Below, one piece after another: positions 5,328-5,604 of a DNA stretch of 5,604 nt (positions within the stretch are counted from its first letter, which is position 1; each line of letters opens with the position of its first letter). The stretch comes from Methanobrevibacter sp. (GTDB lineage: Archaea; Methanobacteriota; Methanobacteria; Methanobacteriales; Methanobacteriaceae). Below the pieces are notes generated by a model. It saw nothing but the letters and a program-made list of their open reading frames with translations. It was not told the origin of the DNA and did not search any database. The stretch lies in the NCBI GenBank assembly GCA_009784145.1, contig WRCI01000110.1, forward strand, positions 1 to 5,604, given 5' to 3'. Made by a program: the position numbers and the translations under genes.

Positions 5328-5388
5328 TCAAAAAAATTATTGCATTATAAAGATTATTGACTTATGGATTTTATTAAAATGAAATAAT
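5316..5388 (+). repeat. 13-bp direct repeat spanning the ppsA stop codon
   Basis: AAAATGAAATAAT, which contains the last codons and stop of ppsA (5316-5328), recurs exactly at 5376-5388. The second copy's AAAAT forms the 3' arm of a small hairpin ATTTT-ATT-AAAAT (5368-5380), followed by T-rich sequence. It may mark a terminator region or a small duplication. Confidence 0.5.
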
Positions 5389-5407
5389 TTTAGGATATAA
5401 ATTATAG

Positions 5408-5413
5408 CTTTTT
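5408..5413 (+). terminator. T5 tract, possible ppsA terminator
   Basis: CTTTTT lies about 80 bases past the ppsA stop, followed by repeated T-rich segments. It is the first T5 run after the gene on the plus strand and could end the transcript without a hairpin. The assignment is weak because the whole spacer is AT-rich. Confidence 0.3.
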
Positions 5414-5501
5414 ATTAATTTATAATATTAAGCTTTAATTTAAGTTTTATTCTATTATTTAGTAGTTATATTTATTTTTAAATGGTTTAGTTTAGTTTAC
5501 T

Positions 5502-5604
5502 TTATTTTAATTTATAATTATTTTAAGTTATTTTAATTTATAATTATTTTAAGTTATTTTAATTTATATTTATTTTAAATTATTTTAATTTATAATTATT
5601 TTAA
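5502..5604. repeat. 26-bp tandem repeat running off the window edge
   Basis: Units begin with TTTTAATTTATA at 5505, 5531 and 5557, and with TTTTAATTTATA again at 5583, where the unit is cut by the window end. The third unit is slightly diverged (TTATATTTATTTTAAATTA in place of TTATAATTATTTTAAGTTA). Within it the 9-mer TTATTTTAA appears eight times at 5502, 5518, 5528, 5544, 5554, 5570, 5580 and 5596, spaced alternately 16 and 10 bp. Units are contiguous with no unique spacers, so it is not a CRISPR array. The full length cannot be seen. Confidence 0.85.

Noticed and set aside
5502..5604. CRISPR array
   Set aside because: The repeated units are contiguous with no unique spacers, and no cas genes are present.

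Overview
The window looks like a piece of a very AT-rich methanogen chromosome, most likely order Methanobacteriales and probably a low-GC Methanobrevibacter. The reasons are an archaeal-type ribosomal protein uL16/L10e, a KEOPS Pcc1-family protein, a CooC-type nickel-maturation ATPase, a methanogen-like PEP synthase, archaeal TATA/BRE-like promoters, and spacers almost devoid of G and C. The genus is an inference from gene content and composition; there is no rRNA here to settle it.

Layout, left to right. 1-247 is AT-rich spacer with short direct repeats and no gene. A minus-strand pair follows, read right to left: cooC (697-1482), then a small Pcc1-like gene (248-481). They are separated by three 10-bp-phased T5 tracts (a likely cooC terminator) and an 18-bp perfect palindrome with a TATA-like core (a likely promoter for the small gene). 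A 750-bp divergent spacer (1483-2232) holds two different degenerate repeat arrays and the promoter regions of cooC (leftward) and rpl10e (rightward). The plus strand then carries rpl10e (2233-2715), a 326-bp spacer with short repeats and a good archaeal promoter, and ppsA (3042-5327). The last 100 bp are a 26-bp tandem repeat that runs off the end.

The genes are housekeeping in kind: translation (L10e), tRNA t6A modification (Pcc1-like), carbon metabolism at the pyruvate/PEP node (PpsA), and maturation of a nickel enzyme, presumably CO dehydrogenase/acetyl-CoA synthase (CooC). Acetyl-CoA made by that enzyme is carboxylated to pyruvate by pyruvate:ferredoxin oxidoreductase (not in this window), and PpsA turns pyruvate into PEP. 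CooC and PpsA therefore serve the same autotrophic carbon route, though nothing shows co-regulation. The rpl10e-ppsA neighbourhood is also seen in Methanocaldococcus jannaschii (MJ0543/MJ0542).

I see no defence system, mobile element, CRISPR array, tRNA or rRNA. The most interesting unexplained structure is the alternating 22/23-bp repeat array with near-palindromic cores directly upstream of the putative cooC promoter. Next is the question whether the small gene is Pcc1 itself or its paralogue Pcc2. For three genes the supported start lies downstream of the longest open frame: 1482 for cooC, 481 for the Pcc1-like gene and 3042 for ppsA.
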